A DNA stretch of 64,000 nucleotides, taken from assembly GCF_038002605.1 (NCBI RefSeq), contig NZ_JBBOCT010000001.1, positions 5,429,155 through 5,493,154 of the forward strand, given 5' to 3'. Origin of the DNA: Bacillus sp. FSL K6-3431. Lineage in GTDB: Bacteria > Bacillota > Bacilli > Bacillales > Bacillaceae_C. Shown here piece by piece: positions 44,925-54,647 of this stretch. The first letter of the stretch is position 1. The number at the start of each line of letters is the position of its first letter. The position numbers were made by a program, and so were the translations under genes. A model generated the notes under the pieces. It had not been told where the DNA came from, searched no databases, and saw only the letters and a list, made by a program, of their open reading frames with translations.

Positions 44925-44947
44925 GCAGGCTGTTTAAAACAGCCTGC
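44925..44947 (+). terminator. Inverted repeat after yqjE
   Basis: GCAGGCTGTTT (44925-44935) pairs with AAACAGCCTGC (44937-44947). The stem is strong, but no T-run follows, so it may slow rather than stop transcription into the CheW-like gene. Confidence 0.55.
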
Positions 44948-44971
44948 ATATAAAAAAAGGGAGTGATAAAT

Positions 44972-45463
44972 TTGTCCGAAAAAGTGGTTATTTTTAATGC
45001 TGGTAATGAGGATTATGCCATCGCTATTTCATATGTTATTTCGATAGAAAAATTAGATCATATTAACCCTGTCCCACATTTGCCTGAATATATGAGGGGA
45101 ATAACAAAATCACGAGACACATTGATTCCAGTTTTGGATTTAGGTAGTATTTTATATGATTCTAGAACAGCCATTGACGGTGATTCACGAATGATCGTTA
45201 TTCATACTGAAGAGCTATCATTTGGGCTACTTGTAAAAGAGGCAAAGGAAATAATTGAGATTCCAACTGAGGCGCAGAACCAACTCGGTCTTATTGCTTA
45301 TCAGAAAACAAAATACTTTTCTTCTATCGCCAATTTAGAAGATAGATTGATAACGATGATTGATCCGGCTGCAATGATTGAGGTTTCGGAAGGAATTAAA
45401 GAAATAAAAGACTATTTAATAGAGCAGAAACAAGATGCCAAAGGAAATATTGTTTGTAGCTAA
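44972..45463 (+). CDS. CheW-domain protein
   Basis: The 163-residue protein consists of a single CheW domain: VVIFNAGNEDYAIAISYVIS, INPVPHLPEYMRGITKSRD, LIPVLDLGSIL and LLVKEAKEIIEIPTEAQN. CheW proteins couple chemoreceptors to CheA. A second CheW besides that of the main chemotaxis operon is common. TTG 44972 is chosen, 8 bases after AAGGGAG; GTG 44963 is inside that site. Confidence 0.85.
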   Translation: MSEKVVIFNAGNEDYAIAISYVISIEKLDHINPVPHLPEYMRGITKSRDTLIPVLDLGSILYDSRTAIDGDSRMIVIHTEELSFGLLVKEAKEIIEIPTEAQNQLGLIAYQKTKYFSSIANLEDRLITMIDPAAMIEVSEGIKEIKDYLIEQKQDAKGNIVCS

Positions 45464-45480
45464 TTAAAAATAAGATTTCT

Positions 45481-45521
45481 GACTTACAAAACCTTATTAT
45501 AAAGGCTAGTAAGTCTTTTTT
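45481..45521 (+). terminator. Terminator after the CheW-like gene
   Basis: GACTTAC (45481-45487) pairs with GTAAGTC (45509-45515), with inner ACCTT/AAGG, followed by a T-run. Confidence 0.75.
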
Positions 45522-45838
45522 ATATTCAGGAATTCAACGTTCTTTTCCGAGTGCGTTTCGTACGTTAGAGTGACTGAAAAGCGACTTCTGTGTTTATAAA
45601 TTTGGAGATACCCAAACTGGGTAGAGAAAATGGTTTTTCCATCTAATCGAAAAGATAGTTCGGAATAGCTTAATAGAAGGCTGAATTTTATAAATACATT
45701 TCAAGCAAATCCATTTAATATTAATTCTATGAAGCCGATTGACCATTACTGATTTAACTTTATTAAAGGTGGTGTGTTAAAAAATATAATCATGGATCTG
45801 AGTAGTCTTTTACTACAAAATTAGAGAGGAGAAGAAGT
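45522..45838. other. Leader region of the GH2 gene
   Basis: No gene or repeat is seen in this AT-rich stretch. TTGACC (45739-45744) and TATTAA (45761-45766) are 16 bp apart and form a plausible weak sigma-A promoter about 70 bp before the GH2 ATG. The inverted repeat found before the ABC operon at 56665 is not present here. Confidence 0.4.
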
Positions 45839-48800
45839 ATGAATAAAAAAGTAAGTCTTTTACTTGTTATTTTTATGATCATATTTGGACAGGCAATCAG
45901 CTCTCCTGAGTCCGTTTTTGCGGAAAAAGAAAAAAATGAACTTGAAGGAATCAATGGATTAAAAGGAGATTACTATGTAAGTTCTGGAAAAGGGAAGTTT
46001 GATTTTCATGAACTTAAATCCACTGTTGTTGATGGAAATATTCATTATCCTGATTTGGATCCTATACTTAAGTCATTAACTAATCAAGACAATGATGTTA
46101 ACGTCAGGTGGACGGGACAAATTCGGCCGGAGTATTCAGAAGACTACACTTTTTATATGATTGGAGATAACGGTTTTAGACTATGGGTGGACAATCAGCT
46201 AATTATTGATCACTGGGTAAATGATTGGGATAAGGAACAGAAGAGTAATTCGCTTACGCTAGAAGCCGGCAAAAAGTATGATATTAAAATAGAATATTTT
46301 GAAGACACTGGTGGCTCTAATTTATTCCTTAGATGGTCTAGTGCAAGTCAAGCTAAAGCAATCGTCCCACCTGAGGCATTGTATCTCCCTTTGGACTTTG
46401 ATTTTAGCGGTCCTTCGATGTCTGTCGTTTCCGAGGATGGGAAAACAATGGAATTAACCTTTTCTGAACAACTCAACGCTATTCCCAAAGGAGCTATTAA
46501 TCATATTAAAGTAAATGTGTCGGGGGAGGATTGGCCGCTTGAATCGGTTTCATCAGCAGACACAGAGAGTTCGGTGGCCGTGATTCAAATGTCAGAACCG
46601 ATTTTTGGAAGGTCTGCGAATGTAAGAGTTATATATGATGGAGAGGGTGGGATTACGACTAAGGACAGTAATAAATTATTGAAGTTTAATAGATTTGCTA
46701 TTAATCACTCTACATTCTCGATAGAAACGCCTTGGACAAAAGATGTGTCGGCAGATAACGCACTGCCAGAATATCCACGTCCACAGATGGTTCGTGAAAA
46801 ATGGAAAAACTTAAATGGTAACTGGGAATTTGAAAGCGCTACGAAAGAAGGTGCTTTGCCAACAGGTGAAACATTGGCAGAAGAGATCCTTGTGCCCTAT
46901 CCAGTCGAATCCAAATTGTCGGGAATCGAACGTTATGAGGAGCGCATGTGGTACAAACGACAGTTTTCAATACCAGAAGATTGGGGTGGAGAAAGAGTAT
47001 TACTACATTTCGGAGCAGTTGATTGGGAAACTACAGTCTATGTCAATGGCGAAAAAGTAGGTAGTCATCGCGGGGGGCATACAGCATTTAGCTTTGATAT
47101 TACAGATGACCTTAAACAAGGGGATAATGAGCTGATTGTGCATGTGTATGATCCTACAGATCCAAACAAACAATCTCTTGGGAAGCAAAGACTTAATCCG
47201 GGAGGGATTTTCTATACATCGGCTTCTGGCATATGGCAAACAGTTTGGTTAGAACCTGTTGCGAAAGCTAGTATTGATAAATTAGATACAGTTGCAGATA
47301 TAGACGGAGAAGTATTAAATCTAACTGTACAAGGAACGGGTGTTAATAATGAGACGGTCGAAGCAATTGCAATGAAAGATGGGAAAGAGGTTGGTCGTGC
47401 AAGTGGTAAGATTGGATCTGAGATTCAAGTTCCTGTACCAGATCCTCGGTTGTGGTCAACAGAAGATCCATTCCTATATGATCTTAAAATCATATTGAAA
47501 GATGGCTCACAAACAGGTGATGAAGTGGCAGGTTATTTTGGTATGAGAGAGATCACGATAGGTGAGGAAGATGGTGTGTTGCGACCGTTACTTAACGGTG
47601 AATTTGTTTTTCAGATGGGCCCGCTAGATCAAGGTTACTGGCCCGATGGTATTTATACTGCTCCGACTGATGAAGCGTTAAAATTCGATATTGAAGAGGC
47701 GCAACGTCTTGGTTTCAATATGATCCGTAAACACGCGAAGATTGAGCCTGCACGCTGGTATTATTGGGCAGATAAAATGGGGATGCTCGTGTGGCAGGAT
47801 ATGCCAAGTATGTATAGCGGTAATCCTTCAACAGAAACGAAACAGCAGTTTGAATATGAATTTTCGGAGATGTTAAACCAGTTTAATAGCTTTCCATCCA
47901 TCGTCCAATGGGTCGTATTTAATGAAGGTTGGGGACAATACGATACAGAGAGACTAACCAAATGGGTGAAAGAAAAAGATCCTAATCGCATAGTGAATAA
48001 CGCAAGTGGATGGACGGATAAAGGTGCAGGTGATGTTATTGATTTCCACGTATATGTGGGCCCAGGTTCTCCAACGCCAACTTCATCTCGTATTGCTGTA
48101 TTAGGAGAATACGGAGGGCTTGGATTGAAGGTTCCTCAACATTGGTGGGGTGGAGGGATTTTCACGTATGAAATGATGGATAGTAGTAAAGCGCTAACTG
48201 ATCGGTATATTAGTTTAATAGACCGAATTAAGCAATACAAGCAAAATCCGGGTCTTAGTGCTGCGGTATATACGCAAATAACAGATGTTGAAGGTGAACT
48301 CAATGGTTTACTAACATATGACCGAAAAGTAGAGAAAGTAGATTTTGAGTTACTGCAGCAAGCGCATAAGCAGTTAATTGGTGGTCTCGATGCAAGTGAC
48401 TTACAAAAACACATTGATTCCGCCTCAGCCTTATTTGAAGCTGCGGAGGTAGGGGATGAGCCAGGGAAATATCCTCAAGAAGCTGTCGATGATATGAGGA
48501 CGGCTATCGCTTTAGCCAAAAGTGTAGCGGATGATCCTAATGCAACAAGAAAAGAAATATCTCAAGCAATTAAAGCTTTAGAAGAAGCAGTTGCACAATT
48601 TAAAGAGCAAGTTCATTCACCAATTCCAATGGATGCTGAGATTGACCATTTTGATAATGAAACAATAGCCGATTCTTGGAGTATTATTAATCCCGTTGAT
48701 TCAAATTGGACACTTACGGAGAAGGAGTCACATTTACGAATTAAAACGCTGCCTGGAGATATCTATCAAGAAATGAATGATATGAAAAATATCTTCTTAA

Positions 48801-49489
48801 GAGATGTCCAGTCTGAAGATTTCGAAATTACAGCGAAAGTGACAGCTCCGATACGTGAAAACCATCAACAAGCTGGTCTGATTATATGGCAAGATGACGA
48901 TAATTATGTCAGATTTGGGCATGTATGGGATACTACAACAACGACCGGATACAGTTTAGAAACGGCAAAAGAAGAAAAGCAAAAATACAGTAAAGCTAAT
49001 AATATGGCCCGTCACCCTGGAAGTGATTCCGTCTATATGAAATTTAAAAAGGTGGGAAATGAATATACAACGTATTATTGGAGCGGCCTCAAATGGGAAA
49101 AAGCCGCCGATCCAATTACAGCATCTCTAGATAATGTCAAAGTTGGGCTTTACGCAACTTCCACAGGTTCAAATAAAAATATTAATGCTGATTTTGATTA
49201 TTTCACTATCAAGCAGGATGAAGCACTTTCAAGTGCAGATATGAAGACAGTTGTTGAGAAATTTGAGGAAGAAGGGGAATTCACAGACGATCGTGTCGCG
49301 CACGCCTTAAAACTTCATCTGACTGCAGTGGATCGTTATGAAAAGCAAGAAGCAGCTGCAAAGGTCGTCAAACATATGGAAGGTTTTAAACAGTTGCTTG
49401 AACAGCAAAAAGAGAATGAATGGATATCGATGAAGGCATATAGCACTCTTAAAGCTAACGCAGAAGCTTTGATTAAGAAGTGGCAGTAG
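45839..49489 (+). CDS. Large secreted GH2 glycosidase with PA14 and FIMAH domains
   Basis: The 1216-residue enzyme has a signal peptide (VSLLLVIFMIIFGQAIS, residues 5-29), a PA14 carbohydrate-binding domain (about 40-185), a linker domain, the GH2 sugar-binding domain (about 315-480), an Ig-like domain, and the GH2 barrel (about 590-870). The acid/base is Glu696 in VVFNEGWGQYD and the probable nucleophile Glu757 in VLGEYGGLG. A helical FIVAR-like stretch, a beta-sandwich (950-1130) and a C-terminal FIMAH domain (HALKLHLTAVDRYEKQEAAA) follow. It lacks a sortase motif. The substrate is unknown. Proximity to a YtfQ-type importer suggests galactofuranose-containing glycans. Confidence 0.85.
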   Translation: MNKKVSLLLVIFMIIFGQAISSPESVFAEKEKNELEGINGLKGDYYVSSGKGKFDFHELKSTVVDGNIHYPDLDPILKSLTNQDNDVNVRWTGQIRPEYSEDYTFYMIGDNGFRLWVDNQLIIDHWVNDWDKEQKSNSLTLEAGKKYDIKIEYFEDTGGSNLFLRWSSASQAKAIVPPEALYLPLDFDFSGPSMSVVSEDGKTMELTFSEQLNAIPKGAINHIKVNVSGEDWPLESVSSADTESSVAVIQMSEPIFGRSANVRVIYDGEGGITTKDSNKLLKFNRFAINHSTFSIETPWTKDVSADNALPEYPRPQMVREKWKNLNGNWEFESATKEGALPTGETLAEEILVPYPVESKLSGIERYEERMWYKRQFSIPEDWGGERVLLHFGAVDWETTVYVNGEKVGSHRGGHTAFSFDITDDLKQGDNELIVHVYDPTDPNKQSLGKQRLNPGGIFYTSASGIWQTVWLEPVAKASIDKLDTVADIDGEVLNLTVQGTGVNNETVEAIAMKDGKEVGRASGKIGSEIQVPVPDPRLWSTEDPFLYDLKIILKDGSQTGDEVAGYFGMREITIGEEDGVLRPLLNGEFVFQMGPLDQGYWPDGIYTAPTDEALKFDIEEAQRLGFNMIRKHAKIEPARWYYWADKMGMLVWQDMPSMYSGNPSTETKQQFEYEFSEMLNQFNSFPSIVQWVVFNEGWGQYDTERLTKWVKEKDPNRIVNNASGWTDKGAGDVIDFHVYVGPGSPTPTSSRIAVLGEYGGLGLKVPQHWWGGGIFTYEMMDSSKALTDRYISLIDRIKQYKQNPGLSAAVYTQITDVEGELNGLLTYDRKVEKVDFELLQQAHKQLIGGLDASDLQKHIDSASALFEAAEVGDEPGKYPQEAVDDMRTAIALAKSVADDPNATRKEISQAIKALEEAVAQFKEQVHSPIPMDAEIDHFDNETIADSWSIINPVDSNWTLTEKESHLRIKTLPGDIYQEMNDMKNIFLRDVQSEDFEITAKVTAPIRENHQQAGLIIWQDDDNYVRFGHVWDTTTTTGYSLETAKEEKQKYSKANNMARHPGSDSVYMKFKKVGNEYTTYYWSGLKWEKAADPITASLDNVKVGLYATSTGSNKNINADFDYFTIKQDEALSSADMKTVVEKFEEEGEFTDDRVAHALKLHLTAVDRYEKQEAAAKVVKHMEGFKQLLEQQKENEWISMKAYSTLKANAEALIKKWQ

Positions 49490-49503
49490 AGCGTTACACT
49501 TAT

Positions 49504-49538
49504 CCCTTTGTTGCAAGTTATGGTTTTGCAACAGAGGG
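49504..49538 (+). terminator. Hairpin after the GH2 gene
   Basis: CCCTTTGTTGCAA (49504-49516) pairs with TTGCAACAGAGGG (49526-49538) with one mismatch. No T-run follows, so it may be a 3' stabiliser or a weak stop. Confidence 0.6.
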
Positions 49539-49606
49539 ACCTAAATGAAACCGTTAATTTTCAGCATAGAGATTCCCTCAATAGGTGATACCGGAAGGAG
49601 AATAGG

Positions 49607-50038
49607 ATGAGAAATCGTCGATTAACAAAAATACAGAAGTTTTTTTGCCATCTGCTTGCTATCGTATACCTATTATTTTGCTTCACGATACAGTTGACTA
49701 CACCGACGATCGCCTATTTTTATGATTCGGATAGCATTGAGGGAAATCTTTCAGCTAGTAATGAATTCGCTGAAGCTAAAAAACAAGAAAATGATAACCA
49801 TCTATCTAATCATGGTGACCCACAAGTAAATGCTTACTACACCGAACAAGAGCAGGACGACATGCCTGACAATCAGGAAATAGAGCGAGACAATAGTATA
49901 GCTAACGAAAACAATGATGATAACGAAGCTTCTAATAGTACTGATCTTCAAAAAGCTGCCAAGATCGCGGAGATATGCGATCAAGAACCTAAAGACACTG
50001 GAGCTTTCTTAGAAATGAATCGCGAGAATGCAGAGTAA
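49607..50038 (+). CDS. Short TapA-like exported protein
   Basis: The 143-residue protein has a basic start, a signal or membrane segment (FFCHLLAIVYLLFCFTIQL) and right after it TIAYFYDSDSIEGNLSAS, which resembles the N-terminal mature segment of TapA (a short AxFxDxE-type motif shared with TasA-like proteins). The rest is very acidic and low-complexity and lacks TapA's conserved middle domain. It stands directly before a sipW and a tasA-like gene, the position of tapA in B. subtilis. I infer a role in fibre assembly. GGAAGGAG precedes the ATG. Confidence 0.6.
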   Translation: MRNRRLTKIQKFFCHLLAIVYLLFCFTIQLTTPTIAYFYDSDSIEGNLSASNEFAEAKKQENDNHLSNHGDPQVNAYYTEQEQDDMPDNQEIERDNSIANENNDDNEASNSTDLQKAAKIAEICDQEPKDTGAFLEMNRENAE

Positions 50039-50117
50039 GAAAATGTGGAAGAAGCTTCGAAATTACATTACTGTGCCTAAAAAGACAAGCAAAAAAACCA
50101 CGAGGTGAGGTGTTACT

Positions 50118-50669
50118 ATGAATTGGAGAAATGTATGTAACATTATTAGCAATATTACAACGACATTCGTGTTTATTCTGCTTATAGTCACAGTCTGCAC
50201 TATGTTATTTTCTAGAGCAGCAGGAGGCGAACTAAGTCTATTCGGTTACCAATTGAAAATGGTATTGTCTGGCTCAATGGAACCTCAGATACAAACAGGG
50301 TCACTCATTTCAATTAATCTAGACGGTGATAGAACAAGTTATAAAAAGGGCGATGTAATCACTTATAGAACAGCAGATGATATCCTAATCACTCATAGAA
50401 TCAAGGAAGTCAAAGGGTACGGACTGCAGTATATTACGAAAGGAGATAACAATAACGGACCTGATATAGAACCAGTACTGGCTGATAACATTATTGGGAA
50501 ATATACAGGGTTTACCGTACCGTATGTCGGTTATTTCATTTATTTTGCTAATTCGAGGCAAGGTGCTGTTTTGCTGTTAATTTTACCAGGCATTTTGTTA
50601 CTTGGTTACTCAATTATGTCAATCTGGCGTGCCCTTCAACTTGTCCAAGTGCCAAAAGAAAGCACTTGA
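50118..50669 (+). CDS. sipW: Signal peptidase I of ER type, SipW
   Basis: The 183-residue membrane peptidase has an N-terminal anchor (TFVFILLIVTVCTMLF), the nucleophile Ser53 in LSGSMEPQIQTGSLI and His93 in ILITHRIKEVKG in place of the Lys of ordinary signal peptidases, then TKGDNNNGPD. A second hydrophobic stretch ends the protein. SipW cleaves TasA and TapA in B. subtilis, and both substrate-like genes flank it here. GAGGTGAGGTG precedes the ATG. Confidence 0.92.
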   Translation: MNWRNVCNIISNITTTFVFILLIVTVCTMLFSRAAGGELSLFGYQLKMVLSGSMEPQIQTGSLISINLDGDRTSYKKGDVITYRTADDILITHRIKEVKGYGLQYITKGDNNNGPDIEPVLADNIIGKYTGFTVPYVGYFIYFANSRQGAVLLLILPGILLLGYSIMSIWRALQLVQVPKEST

Positions 50670-50738
50670 ATAATGAGTCTTAATCCTATAAAGAGATCCC
50701 GACTTTTAAATAACAAAAAAAACGAGGAGGAATAAGAA

Positions 50739-51326
50739 ATGGGTTTAAAAAAACAGCTTGGCTCGGGTGTGCTGTCTGCAGTACTTGGTCTAACATTATT
50801 AGCAGGCGGAACATACGCTTATTTTAGTGATAGTGAGGTAACAAACAATACATTTGCAGCAGGTACTTTGGACTTAGCTGTAGAACCAACACAAATTATT
50901 AATATCGATAATATGAAGCCAGGTGACTGGATCATTCGTGACTTTGAACTTCAAAATAATGGTTCATTGGATATTAAAAAAATACTTTTGGCAACAGAAT
51001 ATACTGTTATTGATAATAAAGAAGATAACACAGAAGATTTCGGAAAGTATATTGAAGTGGAGTTTTTATATAATGTTGATAAATTGGATGAAGTGATTTA
51101 TAAAACTACTTTAGCGGAATTAAAAAATATGAGTCCGGAAGCTGTTAATAAACACATTTTCTATCCAATACTTGGAGAAGAAGGACTTCCAGTTGGTACT
51201 AGTGATGACTTCGTTGTCCAATTTAATTTTATAGATAATGGACAAGATCAGAACGAATTCCAAGGGGATTCTTTAAATCTGAGCTGGACATTTAATGCAA
51301 CACAGACAGCTGGTAAGGAAAAATAA
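50739..51326 (+). CDS. tasA: TasA/camelysin-type matrix fibre protein
   Basis: The 195-residue protein has a signal peptide (VLSAVLGLTLLAGGTYA) and begins its mature part with YFSDSEVTNNTFAAGTLDLA, the hallmark of TasA and camelysin (CalY, peptidase family M73). A beta-rich domain follows (KPGDWIIRDFELQNNGSLDI). In relatives it forms extracellular fibres of the biofilm after SipW cleavage. GAGGAGG lies before the ATG. Whether it is TasA or CalY in function cannot be decided. Confidence 0.88.
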   Translation: MGLKKQLGSGVLSAVLGLTLLAGGTYAYFSDSEVTNNTFAAGTLDLAVEPTQIINIDNMKPGDWIIRDFELQNNGSLDIKKILLATEYTVIDNKEDNTEDFGKYIEVEFLYNVDKLDEVIYKTTLAELKNMSPEAVNKHIFYPILGEEGLPVGTSDDFVVQFNFIDNGQDQNEFQGDSLNLSWTFNATQTAGKEK

Positions 51327-51407
51327 TAGGAGTTCATTATAAAAGTTAGAAAATATATGTCGCTCTAACTTTGCTGCTAAAACGAAACGCTTCGAGCTTG
51401 TAGTGAC

Positions 51408-51441
51408 TACCGTCGGTGAGAAATCATTGACGGTATTTTTC
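51408..51441 (+). terminator. Terminator of the tasA cluster
   Basis: TACCGTC (51408-51414) pairs with GACGGTA (51429-51435), followed by TTTTTCTC. Confidence 0.75.
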
Positions 51442-51648
51442 TCTTGCCATCTGATTCGCTTCGAAACGGGACTTTTATATTACTTCGCAAGGATAGATTC
51501 AATTAATAACCACTGCTTAAACAATTGCTTCCCAACGTTGATTAAGTACAAATCCTATAAACTTTGCAGGTCAAACAGGCTTTCTTGTCGTATATTAGGC
51601 ATAGGAAGCTTTTCTTCAGTTATAAAGTTAGAGGTGGTATCAAATATA

Positions 51649-53421
51649 TTGGAGAATATAGCAAATAAGATTAAAGCTAGATTATCCGTTCTTAATATTA
51701 GAGCAAAGTTATTGATTTACATTATTATTATTATCGTTGTTTCTATCGCTACACTTGGCTTTTTAGGTAACAAAAGGTATACGGCATCTATTGACCAAGA
51801 GACTAACGCACATACTATCCAAATGATGAATCAAGTGGAGAATAATATTCAGCAAACGATAGATCAAGTTAGTGATATCATGTATTATTTTGAAAACAAT
51901 AAGAGCGTCTTCTCCTTCTTAAATAGTCCTTCTCCAAATCAAAATATTATCAAGGGAGTGCAAAAACAATCTCAGATTTATGAAGCTCGGCATCCAAGCA
52001 TTGCCGGGATGATGCTTGTTAATAAGTGGAATATCTTTGTTAGTAATAACATGAATCGAATTTCGCGTGATCCACTTACTAAAGAAGATTGGTATCAAAA
52101 AGCTATGCGTGAACCTGATAAGATTCACCTCATTAGTAATCCTATCGGCCGTAATATTACTACAGAAAACGACTATACATCAGATCAAGTCTTAGCTATC
52201 GTAAAAGCAATCACGGACTCGGGGTCTAAAGAGGTTATCGGAGTCATATTAATTGATTTGAAACTTGAAGTCATTCAGAAAGTAATTGAATCTGTGTCTT
52301 TAGGACAAACTGGATTTATGTATATCATAGAGGATTCTGGAAATATCGTATATTCGCCTGTAAATGCAATTGTTTATCGGATTAATAGTCAATGGTTTAC
52401 AGAAGAATCAAATAGAATAGTTAAAACAATACGTGGGAAGAATTTTCAGATCATTACGAATAGTTTTAAAGGGCTCGATTGGAAAATTGTAAGTGTGATT
52501 GCGTTGGATGTGTCCTTAAATGTAACGAGAGAACTTCAAATGTATACAGCATTAATAGCCTTAGTAACATTAATCTTTGGACTACTCGCTTCGTTGTTCT
52601 TTACTAAATCTGTAACGAAGCCAATTGCTAATTTACGAAGTTTAATGAGTCGAGTAGAAGAAGGTGAATTACACTTAAGGTTTCCTTCTCGTTCAAATGA
52701 CGAAATTGGTCAACTTGGTAAGAGCTTTAATAATATGATTCAAGAAATTGAAAATCTAATTAATCTAGTATATGAGGAACAGCAAAAAAAGCGTGAAGCA
52801 GAACTGAGAATTTTACAAGCGCAAATTAAACCACATTTTCTTTACAATACGCTTGATACGATTCAATGGATGGCACATGACCATAAAGCTCAAGACATAG
52901 TTGATATTATCGGAGCATTGACACAGTTATTTAGAATTGGATTAAGCAAGGGAAGCGAAACGATTAAAGTTAGTGAAGAATTAAAACATATAAGAAGTTA
53001 CATATACATTCAGATGATTCGTTATGAAGAGAAATTAACGTATTCCATTGAAATGAAAGGAGAGGTAATGAACCTAACACTGCCAAAATTAATCCTTCAA
53101 CCCCTTGTCGAAAATGCAATATACCATGGTATTAAAACAAAAAAAGGTCGAGGAGAAATCCAAATTACAGTAGAAAGGACTACAGAGGCATTATTTTTAT
53201 TCGTTAAAGATGATGGAATTGGTATAACGTCAGATAAAATAAATCAATTAAATCAACAATTTCAATCAATAAATGCTATAGGCCGAGATCTAGGTTACGG
53301 TCTTTCAAATGTAAATGAAAGAATAAAACTATCCTACGGTCAGGAATATGGCATCCGGATTTCTAATAATCAGCCTGAAGGCATAACCGTGATCGCTAAA
53401 ATACCTATAAATGACATATAA
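51649..53421 (+). CDS. YesM-type sensor histidine kinase
   Basis: The 590-residue protein has a first membrane segment (LLIYIIIIIVVSIATLGFLG, about 20-39), an extracellular Cache-like domain, a second segment (LIALVTLIFGLLASLFF), a HAMP domain, a HisKA_7TM-like/His_kinase region with His396 in QIKPHFLYNTLDTIQW, and a HATPase (PLVENAIYHGIKTKKGRGEI). The longer frame from 51403 is rejected because its first 80 residues are Cys/Arg-rich and non-homologous; TTG 51649 has GAGGTGG 11 bases upstream. It pairs with the regulator encoded 17 bp downstream. Confidence 0.92.
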   Translation: MENIANKIKARLSVLNIRAKLLIYIIIIIVVSIATLGFLGNKRYTASIDQETNAHTIQMMNQVENNIQQTIDQVSDIMYYFENNKSVFSFLNSPSPNQNIIKGVQKQSQIYEARHPSIAGMMLVNKWNIFVSNNMNRISRDPLTKEDWYQKAMREPDKIHLISNPIGRNITTENDYTSDQVLAIVKAITDSGSKEVIGVILIDLKLEVIQKVIESVSLGQTGFMYIIEDSGNIVYSPVNAIVYRINSQWFTEESNRIVKTIRGKNFQIITNSFKGLDWKIVSVIALDVSLNVTRELQMYTALIALVTLIFGLLASLFFTKSVTKPIANLRSLMSRVEEGELHLRFPSRSNDEIGQLGKSFNNMIQEIENLINLVYEEQQKKREAELRILQAQIKPHFLYNTLDTIQWMAHDHKAQDIVDIIGALTQLFRIGLSKGSETIKVSEELKHIRSYIYIQMIRYEEKLTYSIEMKGEVMNLTLPKLILQPLVENAIYHGIKTKKGRGEIQITVERTTEALFLFVKDDGIGITSDKINQLNQQFQSINAIGRDLGYGLSNVNERIKLSYGQEYGIRISNNQPEGITVIAKIPINDI

Positions 53422-53438
53422 ATATTGGAGGGATTCAG

Positions 53439-54647
53439 ATGTGGAAGTTGGTCATTGCTGATGATGAAGCACGAATAAGGCGGGGGCTCAAGAATATTAT
53501 TCCGTGGAAAGAATGGAATATTGAAGTGGTAGGTGAAGCGGAAGACGGACTATCTGCATTAGAGATGGCAACGGATTTGCAGCCAGACATGCTATTCGTT
53601 GATATTAACATGCCTTTTATGGATGGATTAGAGCTGGTAGCTAAACTGAAAGAGCAGATTATGGATTGCATTATTATTATCATTACAGGACATGATGAAT
53701 TTTCATATGCCCAGAAGTCTATAAAGTTAAATGTGTTTGATTATCTTCTTAAGCCTGTAGTGAAAGGTGAACTAGAAGAAGTTGTTGGAAAAGCAATTGA
53801 TAGATTAAGAAAAAATCAGGAATTCGAAGAACGAAACAATTGGACGGAAAATCAAGTAAAGCGCCATTCCATGTCTTTACGTGATAGTTTTTTGAGAAAC
53901 TGGATTCAAGGTTCAAAAACAGAAGAAGAAGTAATCGAGAATTTAAAGCATTTCACTATTAAATTACCAAAAAGCACATGGATGATGGCTTATCGAATTG
54001 TGGATAATATTGATTTAGGGAAAACAAGTAGGGTTTGGGACAAAGGTCTATTGGAGTTTTCAGCTAGAAATATTATTGAAGAAACACTTGCAGCTCTTCC
54101 ATTTAAATTGGTCTTTTCTGATGGAAGTGGTTTAATCATTGTTGTTATTGAAAATAACGATCAATTAAGAGATATCCAAATGATGGGGCAAGTAAAGGAA
54201 CGAATTGAATCTTTGCTCGAAAAACTTGTTATTAGCAGTCAAAAAAAGTTAATAGAGAGTGTAATAGAATTTAAGGGTATTTATAGCGAATTAGTTGCAA
54301 ATGTAAACAAACAATCTCAAATATCACCTATTGTTGCACTTGCAAAAAAATATATAGATCAACAATATCATCAACCAAGGCTGTCTTTAAAGATCGTAGC
54401 CAATGAAGTGAAAATCAGTCCAACTTATCTTAGTAAACAATTAAAGAAGGAATTAGGATTATCGTTTATTGATTACTTATCTGAAGTGCGAATTAAAAAA
54501 GCTGCTATGCTTATGAATGATCCTTCAGCAATGATTTATGAGGTCGCAGAAAAAGTGGGATATAACAGTCAGCATTATTTTAGCAATGCCTTTAAAAAGG
54601 TAACAGGATCATCACCGTTACATTATCGGAAAGGTAATCGAATATGA
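53439..54647 (+). CDS. YesN-type response regulator with AraC domain
   Basis: The 402-residue regulator has a receiver domain (KLVIADDEARIRRGLKNIIP) with Asp55 in LFVDINMPFMDGLEL, a middle region, and a C-terminal AraC double HTH (LSLKIVANEVKISPTYLSKQ, and YEVAEKVGYNSQHYFSNAFK). It most likely activates the ABC importer genes downstream. Its stop overlaps the next gene's ATG (ATGA), so kinase, regulator and sensor protein form one operon. Confidence 0.93.
   Translation: MWKLVIADDEARIRRGLKNIIPWKEWNIEVVGEAEDGLSALEMATDLQPDMLFVDINMPFMDGLELVAKLKEQIMDCIIIIITGHDEFSYAQKSIKLNVFDYLLKPVVKGELEEVVGKAIDRLRKNQEFEERNNWTENQVKRHSMSLRDSFLRNWIQGSKTEEEVIENLKHFTIKLPKSTWMMAYRIVDNIDLGKTSRVWDKGLLEFSARNIIEETLAALPFKLVFSDGSGLIIVVIENNDQLRDIQMMGQVKERIESLLEKLVISSQKKLIESVIEFKGIYSELVANVNKQSQISPIVALAKKYIDQQYHQPRLSLKIVANEVKISPTYLSKQLKKELGLSFIDYLSEVRIKKAAMLMNDPSAMIYEVAEKVGYNSQHYFSNAFKKVTGSSPLHYRKGNRI

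Noticed and set aside
45522..45838. Riboswitch or T-box in the GH2 leader
   Set aside because: No conserved riboswitch core or T-box sequence, and no terminator between it and the start codon.
51403..51648. N-terminal extension of the YesM-type kinase
   Set aside because: The 82 extra residues include the tasA terminator, are not kinase-like, and precede a better-placed TTG start with a ribosome site.
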